Source of the DNA: Bacilli bacterium
GTDB lineage: Bacteria > Bacillota_I > Bacilli_A > RF39 > UBA660
Reading direction: 5' to 3'
Assembly: GCA_017441065.1 (NCBI GenBank)
Contig: JAFSAI010000033.1
Location: 66,581-126,475 of the forward strand
Length of the DNA: 59,895 nt
Shown: positions 32,173 to 41,304 of the stretch, piece by piece
Layout: every line of letters begins with the position of its first letter
Numbering within the stretch: position 1 is the first letter of the stretch
Program-made: the position numbers and the translations under genes
Notes under the pieces: model-generated
What the model saw: the letters and a program-made list of their open reading frames with translations, nothing else
What the model was told of the DNA's origin: nothing
Databases searched by the model: none

Positions 32173-33423
32173 TTATCCTAAAATATATGGATTACTTGAG
32201 GATCCGTCTCCTCCTGTTAATTTTGCATCAGTTGTCAGATAGAAGACTGGGCGAACCGAAGTTTCATATAGAACCATACTATAGTCTATTCCGTGTGGAC
32301 CGATTCCATATATAATAGATAAATCTGCATAACTTGCCATACCAGAACGAGACATTGTTAATTCTAATGAAGATGTATAATCAGAAGGTATTGATGGATT
32401 TAAATCATTGTTATATAAATACATCCATCCTGTATTTAAGGTACTACCATCTAATGTTATTGATCCAAGTGATAACATATAATCACTTACATACATCAAC
32501 CCTATTTTAGCACTTACTTCTTTCCATTCGCCTACACTACAATCTGCTATTGTACTATCATTACGATAACATGTTTGGTTTGTCTTTGTACTTCTATTTA
32601 ATTCATGTAGGTATATACTCTTTGGTGTATTAGAGACGTAATCTATTCCTAAACTTTCATCTGTTAATGTATTTGTGGCTATATAATCCCATTCAACTAT
32701 TTTTTCTGTCCATGTTGTATCTTGCATATAACTATAATATGTATTATTTAAAAAATAATCGCCATTTAACCCTTTATATAAGTCGCTATCACCCCAGTCT
32801 ACACTAGTTTGATAATCACTATGCCACTTATATGATGTATTCAATGTTTCTTTTTTTATTAATTTCAAGTGTTCTTTTCCATCACTATCCTCGAAGATTC
32901 CTATTATTCGGTACATATATAAGTCTGTATTTCCTGTACATGTTGTTTTATCCGTTGTTCCAAAACAAATATAATTATTTGGATTTTCTCCTACATATCT
33001 ATATCCATCTCCTTCTAATGGACTATCCCACATTTCAGATTTTTGTGAAGCATATGGTGGTATACTAAAATACAAATAACAATAACTTGTATTTGTTGTA
33101 TTTACACTTGCTTTATTATTCTCTTTGTCATATGTTAATGCATCTTCTATTCTATTTCCGTTTATATCTATACATCCTGACATTGATGCATTATATGTAT
33201 ATCCTGAAGTTGGCCATGTATTTGTTGTATCTTCTTTATATGTTCCGTCTTCTTGTTCTAACATTATCGCAAACATATTTGAATTATTTATATTTAAATT
33301 TACTTCATCTAAATTTGTATTTTTATTACTGAATGACTTGTACATCAAAAACAATGTACAGCTTTCTATTATCACTAACACCAATAGTACTATCACACAT
33401 ATTTTTTTGTTAACAACTTGCAT
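32173..33423 (-). CDS. Anchored surface protein with phase-variable-looking promoter
   Basis: The 416-residue protein has an N-terminal membrane helix (about residues 7-28) and a large outer part rich in Ser, Thr, Tyr and Asn. It ends VRPVFYLTTDAKLTGG, then SSSNPYILG. Paired cysteines (in SGCID/YCYLYF, ICFG/TTCTG, TCYR/ADCS) suggest disulfides. I do not recognise a named family. The closing segment looks like the end of large adhesin-like proteins of gut Bacillota. Its sequence is less AT-rich than its neighbours, a possible sign of transfer. Its promoter has eight G between the -35 and -10 elements, listed separately. Confidence 0.65.
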   Translation of the reverse strand: MQVVNKKICVIVLLVLVIIESCTLFLMYKSFSNKNTNLDEVNLNINNSNMFAIMLEQEDGTYKEDTTNTWPTSGYTYNASMSGCIDINGNRIEDALTYDKENNKASVNTTNTSYCYLYFSIPPYASQKSEMWDSPLEGDGYRYVGENPNNYICFGTTDKTTCTGNTDLYMYRIIGIFEDSDGKEHLKLIKKETLNTSYKWHSDYQTSVDWGDSDLYKGLNGDYFLNNTYYSYMQDTTWTEKIVEWDYIATNTLTDESLGIDYVSNTPKSIYLHELNRSTKTNQTCYRNDSTIADCSVGEWKEVSAKIGLMYVSDYMLSLGSITLDGSTLNTGWMYLYNNDLNPSIPSDYTSSLELTMSRSGMASYADLSIIYGIGPHGIDYSMVLYETSVRPVFYLTTDAKLTGGDGSSSNPYILG

Positions 33424-33454
33424 AATCTTTCTTCCATTTCTATTTTATAAGGTA

Positions 33455-33481
33455 AGTATATATTACCCCCCCCGAAGTCAA
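33455..33481 (-). promoter_or_regulatory. Promoter with G8 tract in the spacer
   Basis: The minus strand has TTGACT (33476-33481), the bases TC, eight G (33466-33473), TAATA, and TATACT (33455-33460). The spacer is 15 bp now. Gain of two G would make it 17, the optimum. Slipped-strand change of such tracts switches promoters of surface proteins in other bacteria. Confidence 0.65.
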
Positions 33482-33522
33482 ATTTTTCTAAAAATTTTGT
33501 TGGTAACTTCTAACCACAAAAA

Positions 33523-33541
33523 AAGACTACGTTGTAGTCTT
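33523..33541 (-). terminator. Terminator after the Tyr/Pro-rich gene
   Basis: AAGACTAC and GTAGTCTT form an 8-bp stem followed by seven T on the minus strand. Confidence 0.8.
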
Positions 33542-33770
33542 AATATGGTCTATATGGTGGGTAATAATAGTTATAATTATTATATCCATATGGTATTGGT
33601 CCTCCGTATGGTGGATATGGATATGGGGCAACATTATAAATTGGTCTTGGTCTTGTTAATCCTACTGCTGCTCCTCCAATTAAAGCTCCACCTAAGAATG
33701 GTAGAATAAAACGATTATTATTGTTATTTAAAGGCTGTACTTTATAATTGTTGTTTGGGTAATATATCAT
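33540..33770 (-). CDS. Small Tyr/Pro-rich protein, coat-like
   Basis: This 76-residue protein has an Asn-rich start, a hydrophobic glycine helix (FILPFLGGALIGGAAVGL) and a tail of Pro, Tyr and Gly repeats such as PYPYPPYGG and NYNYYYPPY. Such tails are common in spore coat and inner coat proteins, but no family is recognised. AAGGACGG precedes ATG 33770. CATAGTATA just upstream resembles a mother-cell -10 element, though no clear -35 is present. A spore role is a reasonable guess. Confidence 0.6.
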   Translation of the reverse strand: MIYYPNNNYKVQPLNNNNNRFILPFLGGALIGGAAVGLTRPRPIYNVAPYPYPPYGGPIPYGYNNYNYYYPPYRPY

Positions 33771-33830
33771 AGTATACCGTCCTTTCCCTATATACTATGA
33801 GAAAGATTTATTTAAACTAATTACAAATAC

Positions 33831-34373
33831 CTATATTCTTTTTTTTAAAGCTCTTACTAATTCTGCTTGTTTCAATTTTTTTATTTGTTCATATTTTTCT
33901 TTAATAAGTTCTTTTTTTCCATCAATAACAAGTTCTGGAATGCTATATGAATTACCAATAATCATATCTGGATCTTCATCATCATAATATTCAACTACGT
34001 TTTCATCAAAATAGATATGAAATCCTTCACCTAAAAATCTATGCAATAAATGTTTACTTATATTTTTCCCTTCATCTATACTATCAATAGGAACAAACAT
34101 ATCTGGACTCCAACCTCCAGTACAATTAGTAAATACATAATTTACTTTAAATTCTAAAGGAATTCTTATATATGTTGTATCTTCTTCTAAACATATTTCT
34201 AAAAATCTTATTATAAAATCTTCTGTATTCCTGATTATTTCTTCTAAATACTCGTCTGAATATTTTTGTTCTAATAATTTTTTATTTTCTAATCTTTTCT
34301 CGGGAGTATTATCACAAGGATACATAAAATAATTTATTAAATACTCTTTATATTCATTAATATTAATTAACAT
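33831..34373 (-). CDS. Hypothetical protein
   Basis: I do not recognise this 180-residue acidic, mostly helical protein. It has no membrane segment when started at ATG 34373, which follows AGGTGAT; a longer frame would add a false hydrophobic start. It contains NCTGGWSPDMFVP near residue 80, which could be a binding loop. It ends with a basic helical tail (LKQAELVRALKKRI). It lies downstream of the papain-like gene, so the two may be cotranscribed. Confidence 0.55.
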   Translation of the reverse strand: MLININEYKEYLINYFMYPCDNTPEKRLENKKLLEQKYSDEYLEEIIRNTEDFIIRFLEICLEEDTTYIRIPLEFKVNYVFTNCTGGWSPDMFVPIDSIDEGKNISKHLLHRFLGEGFHIYFDENVVEYYDDEDPDMIIGNSYSIPELVIDGKKELIKEKYEQIKKLKQAELVRALKKRI

Positions 34374-34420
34374 AAAAATCACCTGAAATAATATTATACC
34401 ATATAACAAAAAAAATACCA

Positions 34421-34951
34421 TTATTTATATAAAAGGTATTTTCCAGTATATATTTCATTTGTATTAGACATCATTTCAAAATCTTTAGGTTGGACAAAAT
34501 ATATTTTTTTATTAAATTTATATATTTTTGATTCTTCTAGAAGTTTAGCAACAAATTGACTACAAACATATTTATTTTTAAAACATATTGGTACTTTAAA
34601 ATATCTAAGTATTATTCCAATAAAATCATATTTATATAAATCTTCATTATCTTTCATATATATAATTTTTTCTTTAAGCTTATAATACTGTTCTTTAGTT
34701 ACACTAATTTCAAAAATTCTACACTTTGTATCTTTAAATTTTTTAAAGAACATCCCATTTTTATTTTCTTCAACAAAACCACAATCAATTATGGAATTAT
34801 ATTTTTTTCTTCCAAAACTATATGTTGTATTACAACTTTTATCAAAAGATAATGCTATATGACTATATTTATATCTAGTTATAAATTTTATAAGAGTTGC
34901 AGGAATTGTTTTTGTATGCATTTGAATTATATAAATTTTATATTGCTTCAT
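34421..34951 (-). CDS. Permuted papain-like (YiiX/NlpC-P60-type) protein
   Basis: The 176-residue protein has YKYSHIALSFD near residue 28 and YVCSQFVAKLLEES near 129. These are the His and Cys blocks of the circularly permuted papain fold found in YiiX/YaeF proteins. Some members are amidases or thioesterases acting on lipids or peptidoglycan peptides. No signal peptide is seen, so it works inside the cell or at the membrane. Catalytic His and Cys are both present. Substrate is unknown. Confidence 0.65.
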   Translation of the reverse strand: MKQYKIYIIQMHTKTIPATLIKFITRYKYSHIALSFDKSCNTTYSFGRKKYNSIIDCGFVEENKNGMFFKKFKDTKCRIFEISVTKEQYYKLKEKIIYMKDNEDLYKYDFIGIILRYFKVPICFKNKYVCSQFVAKLLEESKIYKFNKKIYFVQPKDFEMMSNTNEIYTGKYLLYK

Positions 34952-35002
34952 ATTAACACTCCTGTCTATTTTAATTATAAAATATTTTCGGAATAATATA
35001 AA

Positions 35003-35716
35003 TTATAAATTACGTGATTTTTTTATTTTTTGTCTTACTGGTAAATAAGCACATGCTAATAATGGAATACTCAATAGTAATAACCATACTATTGGTGGAA
35101 ACATTTTTACAAATGTAAAATATTCATAAATAAAATCTGGTAATGATTCATTGAATATATAGTCTGTTCCAAGTAATCTATTTATTACAAATACTACTAA
35201 ATAAACTATAACACTATATATTACAAATGATTTATATCCTTTCTTATCTACCGGATAATCTAGTACATATAAAGTATAAAAACTGCTTATTAATAAGAAA
35301 TGATGACTTACAATAAGTAGTATAAATTCATACCTATCATAAGTAATATTTGGATCTTGAAATATAATAACTGTTATAGTACAAAAGAAAATTGCATAAT
35401 ATAAAGTATTAAACCAATTCTTTTTTTCTTTTAACAACATATATATAAAAGCAAAACCTGTAATATAACAATAATGGATAGGTAAATGAATATTTATATC
35501 AAATATATTAGTTAGTAAAGCTCCAGTTATATAAATTACCATATTACTAAATAATATTATTGGAATTATATATCTTATTATTTTATATTTTTTTAATTTA
35601 TCTTTATATTTATAAATTATTAATATTATTAAAAAAGTTAATAATATTAGTATTAAATGTATTGGACCAAATAAAGTTAATGAAAAATTACTTTCTAGCC
35701 CAAAATAGTGTTTCAT
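35003..35716 (-). CDS. YwaF/TMEM164-like membrane protein
   Basis: The 237-residue protein has about seven membrane helices. The pattern FGPIHLILILLTF near residue 16 and LPIHYCYITGF near 80 resembles YwaF (TIGR02206), a bacterial relative of the TMEM164 acyltransferase family. The His-x-Cys of the third helix, IHYCY, matches the conserved pair. Function in bacteria is not established. A second member is encoded at 39955-40770. It stands alone between small hypothetical genes. Confidence 0.7.
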   Translation of the reverse strand: MKHYFGLESNFSLTLFGPIHLILILLTFLIILIIYKYKDKLKKYKIIRYIIPIILFSNMVIYITGALLTNIFDINIHLPIHYCYITGFAFIYMLLKEKKNWFNTLYYAIFFCTITVIIFQDPNITYDRYEFILLIVSHHFLLISSFYTLYVLDYPVDKKGYKSFVIYSVIVYLVVFVINRLLGTDYIFNESLPDFIYEYFTFVKMFPPIVWLLLLSIPLLACAYLPVRQKIKKSRNL

Positions 35717-35778
35717 AAAAATTCACTGCTTTCTTATTTCTGTAACATTATAGCACATCTTTAAATAACTTAATATAC

Positions 35779-36354
35779 TTATTTTTCTCTTTTTCTTGTT
35801 AACATATATTCTTCAATTGTTATCTGATGATACTCTTCTAATAATGCATTTCTTGCATCTTCAAAAAACTTATATAATCTTTTCTTAGTATCCAAATTAA
35901 AACAATCTATTTTACTACGTAAATCAAATCCAATATTTTTAATAAATATATTAAATTTATCACAAGCACTAATATTATCTAATTTATTTTCAAATACAAC
36001 TTCTATTTCTCCATCTTCTTTTAATCTAATAGTCATTGTCTTCATATTTAATTCACTAATATCATCACTATCTATAACAAATTCTGTTAAATCTCCTAAA
36101 AAATTTAAAAAACATAAATATAATGGATCATATTGAGGAATTTCAAAAGATATAGAAGAATTATTTTTTAAAATTTCTACGTCATCTATCCAAGCGTCAA
36201 AACCATAGTCATCCCACATAGATAAACAAAAATCTTTAATGTATTCACCATCTTTAAAATATCTTTTTGTTATTCTGAAAGTATGCCCACAATAACTTTT
36301 AGTAATGTTCAAACTAACAGTATTCCCATCTTCTAATTTAACTTCTTTTTCCAT
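35779..36354 (-). CDS. Hypothetical protein
   Basis: I do not recognise this 191-residue soluble protein. The N-terminal half looks beta-rich (EVKLEDGNTVSLNITKSY) and the C-terminal half helical, with acidic patches. It has no signal peptide. It is separated by 77 bp from the tRNA-Leu terminator and by 60 bp from the YwaF-like gene, so it is probably transcribed alone. Confidence 0.5.
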   Translation of the reverse strand: MEKEVKLEDGNTVSLNITKSYCGHTFRITKRYFKDGEYIKDFCLSMWDDYGFDAWIDDVEILKNNSSISFEIPQYDPLYLCFLNFLGDLTEFVIDSDDISELNMKTMTIRLKEDGEIEVVFENKLDNISACDKFNIFIKNIGFDLRSKIDCFNLDTKKRLYKFFEDARNALLEEYHQITIEEYMLTRKREK

Positions 36355-36404
36355 AATTCACTTCCATTTAGTTTTTCTATTGTATCACATCTTTTTGCAT
36401 TATA

Positions 36405-36430
36405 AAACTCGAACATCTCTGTTCGAGTTT
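36405..36430 (-). terminator. Terminator of tRNA-Leu
   Basis: AAACTCGAACA and TGTTCGAGTTT form an 11-bp stem with a T-rich tail on the minus strand. Confidence 0.85.
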
Positions 36431-36440
36431 CTAATCTATA

Positions 36441-36526
36441 TGGTGCTTGTGGTGGGAATCGAACCCACATGGTTATTCACCGCAGGATTTTGAGTCCTGT
36501 GCGTCTACCAGTTCCGCCACACAAGC
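36441..36526 (-). tRNA. tRNA-Leu (anticodon CAA)
   Basis: This class II tRNA has acceptor GCTTGTG/CACAAGC, a long variable arm, anticodon loop CTCAAAA in a CAGGA/TCCTG stem, and an encoded CCA. It reads TTG codons. Confidence 0.95.
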
Positions 36527-36573
36527 ATAGGCACAAATTAATTATATCATAATTATTAAACATTTGAAGAAAA

Positions 36574-36596
36574 AAATCTGATTTTGCATCAGATTT
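36574..36596 (-). terminator. Terminator of the scpA-scpB unit
   Basis: AAATCTGAT and ATCAGATTT form a 9-bp stem followed by TTTTT on the minus strand; it touches the scpB stop. Confidence 0.75.
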
Positions 36597-37164
36597 ATAC
36601 CAATTCTTCTATTTCTTCTTTTTTAGAAAATAAGTTTTTTTCTTCATCATCTTTAGTAACAACTAAATCAGGAAGATCATTAATTGAGGATAGACCAAAA
36701 CAATCTAAAAATTCTCTTGTAGTACGATATAAGTTAGGTTTACCTGGAAGTTCACTTTTTCCAACTACTCTTATTAAATCTCTACTTAATAATTTTTTTA
36801 CAACATAAGCACTACTAATTCCTCTTATTTCATCAATTTCAATTCTTGTAATTGGTTCGTTATAAGCAATAATTGCAAGTACTTCTAGTTGAGCTTGAGA
36901 AAGTACGGCTTCTTTAGTAGTAACTAATTTTTGATAATATTCTTTATGTTCTTTTTTGGTAGTTAACTTAAATGTTTCACCTAAAAAACTAATTTTAATT
37001 CCTCTATTTTCGTTTTCATATTCACTTTTTAATTCAGTTAGTAAACTCCTGGCAGTACTTTCATCAATTTCTAACGTACTACAAATTTCTTTTAATGTTA
37101 CTCCTTCATCACCAACAACAAAAAGTAATCCTTCTAAAACTCCTAATAACTTCATATGTTTCAC
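36595..37164 (-). CDS. scpB: Segregation and condensation protein B
   Basis: ScpB forms the bacterial condensin with ScpA and SMC and shapes the chromosome for segregation. The 189-residue protein has two winged-helix domains. Typical stretches are LGVLEGLLFVVGDEGVTLKE at the start, LAIIAYNEPITRIEIDEIRG near 97 and LPGKPNLYRTTREFLDCFGL near 139. The GTG start at 37164 overlaps the scpA stop (GTGA); an ATG at 37155 is also possible. Gene order scpA-scpB is standard. Confidence 0.94.
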   Translation of the reverse strand: MKHMKLLGVLEGLLFVVGDEGVTLKEICSTLEIDESTARSLLTELKSEYENENRGIKISFLGETFKLTTKKEHKEYYQKLVTTKEAVLSQAQLEVLAIIAYNEPITRIEIDEIRGISSAYVVKKLLSRDLIRVVGKSELPGKPNLYRTTREFLDCFGLSSINDLPDLVVTKDDEEKNLFSKKEEIEELV

Positions 37165-37877
37165 ATACTTTCTATTACTATTGTACTAAATATTTTATCT
37201 TGTTTTATTGTAATTTCCTTATTTTTACTCATATCTAAGAGTGATAAAAATGTTACAACAATATTTTCTTTTGTTACTATATCTTCAAACAATTCAGTAA
37301 ATTCTAATCTTTTTCTAGACTTAAGTAAATTTCTTATTTCACTAATTCTTTCTTTAACACTAAATTCTTTTCTAGTTACTTTAGTTGTTATTGGCTTTTG
37401 AAAATTAATTCTTCTTTGCATTTCTAAAAATGCATTAACTAAATCATCTACAGATACATCACTATTAACTACTTTTTCTTCTACATAGTTCTTTAAATTT
37501 TCTGGTAACTTTGTAAAATAATCTTGTCTATTTTCTTCTAAAGTTCTAAAAGTATCAGTCATACTTTTATATCTTTCATATTCAATTAATTTTTCTCGCA
37601 AATCTTCTTCACTTTTAATTGAATATTCTTCATCTTCCTCTTCTTCATCCATTTGTTTATTAATTAACATTTTACTTTTTAAATGAATTAATTCTGAAGA
37701 AATTACTAAATATTCACTACTTGCATCAATATCAAATTTATCAATCGAGTTAATGAATTCTAAATATTGTTCAATAATATCACTAATATTAATAGTATAT
37801 ATATCCATTTTTGATACTCTTACTAAATGAAGTAATAAATCAAATGGTCCTTCAAAATCTTGTAATTGTAAATTCAT
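37161..37877 (-). CDS. scpA: Segregation and condensation protein A
   Basis: ScpA is the kleisin of the SMC complex, closing the SMC ring at the heads. The N-terminal LQDFEGPFDLLLHLVRVSKM and SSELIHLKSKMLI near residue 66 are family hallmarks. The acidic linker (about 84-93) and the C-terminal winged helix LRE-type end follow. At 238 residues the length is normal. AAGGGGGAG precedes ATG 37877. Confidence 0.94.
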   Translation of the reverse strand: MNLQLQDFEGPFDLLLHLVRVSKMDIYTINISDIIEQYLEFINSIDKFDIDASSEYLVISSELIHLKSKMLINKQMDEEEEDEEYSIKSEEDLREKLIEYERYKSMTDTFRTLEENRQDYFTKLPENLKNYVEEKVVNSDVSVDDLVNAFLEMQRRINFQKPITTKVTRKEFSVKERISEIRNLLKSRKRLEFTELFEDIVTKENIVVTFLSLLDMSKNKEITIKQDKIFSTIVIESM

Positions 37878-37895
37878 AACTCCCCCTTAAATAAA

Positions 37896-38837
37896 TTAGT
37901 TACAGCCAAATCCGTAAGTTTGCATTTCAAATTTAACTACTTCAGGAATTTCTTTATATCCGTAATAATATTTTTCATCTATTGTACTTAAATTAGCATT
38001 AGCCAAATCAATTGCCACTACCAATGTATAACCATTAAGTGTTCCATTAAATGTTGCACTCATACCAGAAATTGTATTATATGTTGCAGCTTTACTTTGA
38101 TATGATGTATATCTATTATAGTAATTTGCATCAGTTACATTACTATCAGAAATAGTATGTTTTATAGTTTCCAATTCATCATTTCTAAATGTATAAAGTA
38201 TTTCTTCTGTAACTTTCAAACAACGTAATATAGCTACTCCATTTTCATCAGGTGTTAATGATATAGCAGGATAATCTTCAATTGTTTTTTCTTCTAAAAC
38301 AAGATAATAAAATGGTTTTGTTATGTCTAATTCAAAGCTAACTTTTGAAGATTCATTTATTGTATTAACATCTAATTTAACTCTTTCTAATAATGTTTTA
38401 TTTTCACTATAAGTTTCTATAAAATATTTTTTTTCACTTAAATTTAGTTGTTTATTACTAGTGTTATTTACATCAAAAGTTAATTTGCCATCAATATAAT
38501 TAAAATTATTTAATCGCATATCACCTTCTGTAATAACTAAATTAACATCGTAGATATTGTAGATTAATTCATTTTTTTCAGTATTATTATTTCCACCAAC
38601 ATTATTATCATTATTGCTTCCTGATAATCCTTCAATTGTTTCAGCAGAATCTTTACCAATTAATTTATTAATAAAAACACTAATATCATTTATGTAATAA
38701 ACCACTAATAAGAAAGCTATAAAAATGAAAATTACTCTTCCTAAATTACTTTTCTTTTGATATGTATAACCAATTACTTGCGGTTTCAACTCAATATTTT
38801 CTAGTATTACATGTTCATTTTTCTTTTTTTTCGCCAT
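37896..38837 (-). CDS. Membrane-anchored protein of unknown function
   Basis: The 313-residue protein has a lysine-rich cytosolic start (about 30 residues), a membrane helix at about 32-50, an Asn/Gly-rich linker and an outer beta-rich domain. I do not recognise the domain. A cysteine stands in AILRCLK and one near the end (FGCN). It lies directly upstream of scpA by 18 bp and downstream of a thioredoxin-like gene, so it may be part of an envelope-redox plus chromosome transcript. That is weak context. Confidence 0.55.
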   Translation of the reverse strand: MAKKKKNEHVILENIELKPQVIGYTYQKKSNLGRVIFIFIAFLLVVYYINDISVFINKLIGKDSAETIEGLSGSNNDNNVGGNNNTEKNELIYNIYDVNLVITEGDMRLNNFNYIDGKLTFDVNNTSNKQLNLSEKKYFIETYSENKTLLERVKLDVNTINESSKVSFELDITKPFYYLVLEEKTIEDYPAISLTPDENGVAILRCLKVTEEILYTFRNDELETIKHTISDSNVTDANYYNRYTSYQSKAATYNTISGMSATFNGTLNGYTLVVAIDLANANLSTIDEKYYYGYKEIPEVVKFEMQTYGFGCN

Positions 38838-38879
38838 ATATTCACCCTAATAATTATTCTTTTCTAATTAAAGAATGTA

Positions 38880-39599
38880 CTAGCAATTATCTTTAGTACA
38901 TACTTCTGTTTTATTTTTACTATCAATTAAATCTTTAACTATTTTTTCTAATTCTACTATTTGGTCATCAGTTAATTTATCATAACCAGATTCTTGTGAA
39001 TCAACTGTTCCAACATGGAATCCAGTTATTTCACCTTTTTCTACTGCTACTAAAGTTGGAGCATATAATCTTTTTTCATTTGTATCATATTTATTTCCAG
39101 CTTCATCTACTAAATAAAATTCTTCTAATTTTTCATCTAATAATTCAAGTAATTTATAATATCCTTTACTTCCTTCTCTTGTCTTATTTAATTTTCCTTC
39201 TTCTACTTCAAATGTTGAACGAATATTTAAAACATCTAAATAATATATAGTTTCATTTTTTGCTTCTGCTACTTTTGCAAGTGTTGTAACTAAACTACGA
39301 CACCAAGGACAAGTTGAAAAACCAAAATAAATTACTCCTGTTCCTTCTTCTAAAATTTGTGCAGCTTTTGCTTCACTTACATATTTAACAGTGTTTTCAT
39401 CACTTAATGTAACATTTACATAAGCTTTACCATTCATTTCATTAACTTTATCATTTAATTCCATATATTCACTTTGAAATTTAACTGCATCAGTTTCTTT
39501 AATATCATTGTTATTTATGATACCATAAACACATATACCTATAACACAAAGTGTTACCAATATTATTGATATTAAAATTATCTTATTTTTCTTTTCCAT
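38880..39599 (-). CDS. Membrane-anchored thioredoxin-like protein
   Basis: After an N-terminal anchor (about residues 6-27) the 239-residue protein has a thioredoxin fold with the active site FSTCPWCRSL near residue 97. The cis-Pro segment LYAPTLVAV is near 177. The C-terminus adds a second pair, CTKDNC. Such proteins, related to bacteriocin transport accessory proteins, exchange disulfides outside the membrane. The CPWC motif suggests an oxidase or isomerase rather than a general thioredoxin. Partner proteins are unknown. It lies upstream of the anchored protein 37896-38837. Confidence 0.82.
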   Translation of the reverse strand: MEKKNKIILISIILVTLCVIGICVYGIINNNDIKETDAVKFQSEYMELNDKVNEMNGKAYVNVTLSDENTVKYVSEAKAAQILEEGTGVIYFGFSTCPWCRSLVTTLAKVAEAKNETIYYLDVLNIRSTFEVEEGKLNKTREGSKGYYKLLELLDEKLEEFYLVDEAGNKYDTNEKRLYAPTLVAVEKGEITGFHVGTVDSQESGYDKLTDDQIVELEKIVKDLIDSKNKTEVCTKDNC

Positions 39600-39666
39600 T
39601 TTTATTTTACCACCTAGTAAAATGGTACCACAAAAGACTATCTAATGCAAACAATTACTAATAAAA

Positions 39667-39688
39667 AAATAGATAATTATATCTATTT
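39667..39688 (-). terminator. Terminator of the 41267-39683 run
   Basis: AAATAGATA and TATCTATTT form a 9-bp stem followed by T on the minus strand, overlapping the stop of the small membrane gene. Confidence 0.7.
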
Positions 39689-39961
39689 TTCGTATTTATC
39701 TAAATAAACATTTTTAAATTTTATAATACTTCCTATTAATAATATTATTGCAACTATAATTATTAAAAAGCCAAGTAAAATATTTTCTTTTAAAAGAGAC
39801 AATCCTAAATATATAATAAGTAGAATAATCAAACTAAAAAATATAATTATTATTAAGATTAATGGATATCTTAACCATTTACTTATTTTTCTATTTTGGC
39901 TTATTTCTATTGTACCCTCAAAAATTAATTCAAATAAGAATTCAATCAATATATCTAGCAT
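39683..39961 (-). CDS. Small two-helix membrane protein
   Basis: The 92-residue protein starts with an acidic amphipathic segment (MLDILIEFLFELIFEGTIEI), then a basic NRKISKWLRYP and two hydrophobic helices (about 32-56 and 60-80). Small proteins of this pattern recur in Bacillota, but I know no function. It overlaps the YwaF-like gene by seven bases and is the last gene of a three-gene run. Confidence 0.55.
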   Translation of the reverse strand: MLDILIEFLFELIFEGTIEISQNRKISKWLRYPLILIIIIFFSLIILLIIYLGLSLLKENILLGFLIIIVAIILLIGSIIKFKNVYLDKYEK

Positions 39962-40770
39962 TTTAACCTCTTTTTAAGATTAGTAATTCCATAGCTTATT
40001 AAGAAAATTATATCACTTCCTAAATAAATAGATATTGCATAAAACATTAAATAAAATATATAAGGTATGCTTTCTTGAACTGTGCCATAAATTGGTAGGT
40101 GACTTATAAAATAAGGACTAATATAAAACATATTGAAAGTTTCGCCATTAAGAATACCCGAATTATATACAACAACATTTAAAACATTAGCAATAAAAAC
40201 AAATATTAAAAACACTAAAAATCCCTTTAATACATTTGAATATTTCACTAGAACTTCTTTAGTAAATAATAAATAAATCGATACAACTAAACTACCACAA
40301 TGTAAATACATTGTATGAATATTTACAAGTATATCGCTTGTAAAACAAGAATCTGGTAATATTATTGTCATTATACTTCCTAAAATAGTAAAATAAGCTA
40401 TATAAGATAATAATGAATCTCTAACTTTTCCTTTTTTCAAAAACAAACAAATTAATGAGACATATATTGGTGTTGTACATAATTGAAAAGGTGCTGCATA
40501 CCATTCGTAACTCCACCAAATATTATTAGTCACTGGATCATAATTAAATGCCCAACTTATTTGTTTTAATAATTCTAATATAAGTGCTATCACACCATAA
40601 ACTGCTAATACTATTTTTAATTGTTTATCATTATATTTATTTCTTTTAAAATATAAAAATACTAAAGATATTATAACTAGTATTATCCAAAGGATATGAA
40701 ACCAACCAAAAGGTTTTGGGGTATACATTTCTGTTTGTAATAAATATATTAATTTTTTACACCAATTCAT
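39955..40770 (-). CDS. YwaF/TMEM164-like membrane protein, second copy
   Basis: The 271-residue protein has about seven helices. FGWFHILWIILVII near residue 21 and WYAAPFQLCTTPIYV near 91, with the conserved Gln-x-Cys replacing the His-x-Cys of the first copy, place it in the YwaF family. IHTMYLHCGSL near 151 is a second conserved block. The function of bacterial YwaF proteins is unknown. AGGAG precedes ATG 40770. It is encoded with two other membrane proteins. Confidence 0.7.
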   Translation of the reverse strand: MNWCKKLIYLLQTEMYTPKPFGWFHILWIILVIISLVFLYFKRNKYNDKQLKIVLAVYGVIALILELLKQISWAFNYDPVTNNIWWSYEWYAAPFQLCTTPIYVSLICLFLKKGKVRDSLLSYIAYFTILGSIMTIILPDSCFTSDILVNIHTMYLHCGSLVVSIYLLFTKEVLVKYSNVLKGFLVFLIFVFIANVLNVVVYNSGILNGETFNMFYISPYFISHLPIYGTVQESIPYIFYLMFYAISIYLGSDIIFLISYGITNLKKRLKC

Positions 40771-40781
40771 AATAACTCCTA

Positions 40782-41267
40782 CTATAAAATAAATCCAATT
40801 ATCAAACCAACTATTAAACTTATAATTAAACCTATAATTTCACCTGTCAGTCCTTCTTTTATGTGAAACCAATAGTTTTTATATTCTGCTATTATATCTT
40901 CAGTACCTTCAAATATGAATTTTTTTGACTGGCAAAACCAACAAATATCAAGTATTAAAACATCATATACATTGACTATTGTCCATAATAAAAATGAATA
41001 GCCAAATCCTTCTAAAAATGTTTGATAACCATTTATATATTTTAATATTAAACTAATTATTACTATAATTAATAATGATACAAATAATTTAGCTCCTAAC
41101 ATATTCTTAGTAGTTGGAATTTGGTTTTTATATTCTTTCAACGATTTAACTTTTTCTTGAATTTGCGGAGGATAATTATAAAGTGTTTTTATAGGGTTTT
41201 TAGACATCACTAAAACCATTAAAGTAAATAAAATACATAATATAATACTTTCAATTACGATAATCAT
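40782..41267 (-). CDS. Four-helix membrane protein of unknown function
   Basis: The 161-residue protein has helices at about residues 2-22, 61-80, 87-107 and 139-160. Between them is YPPQIQEKVKSLKEYKNQIP and a hydrophilic loop with FEGTEDIIAEYKNYWFHIKE. This pattern is familiar from uncharacterised Bacillota proteins, but no function is known. It leads a three-gene run of membrane proteins. Confidence 0.55.
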   Translation of the reverse strand: MIIVIESIILCILFTLMVLVMSKNPIKTLYNYPPQIQEKVKSLKEYKNQIPTTKNMLGAKLFVSLLIIVIISLILKYINGYQTFLEGFGYSFLLWTIVNVYDVLILDICWFCQSKKFIFEGTEDIIAEYKNYWFHIKEGLTGEIIGLIISLIVGLIIGFIL

Positions 41268-41304
41268 AACAACAACCTCTATTTACAAAATCATTATACC
41301 ATAA

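Noticed and set aside
33125-33709. Long plus-strand frame of 194 codons
   Set aside because: It is opposite to the surface protein and coat-like genes, crosses the poly-C tract and a terminator, and has no ribosome site.
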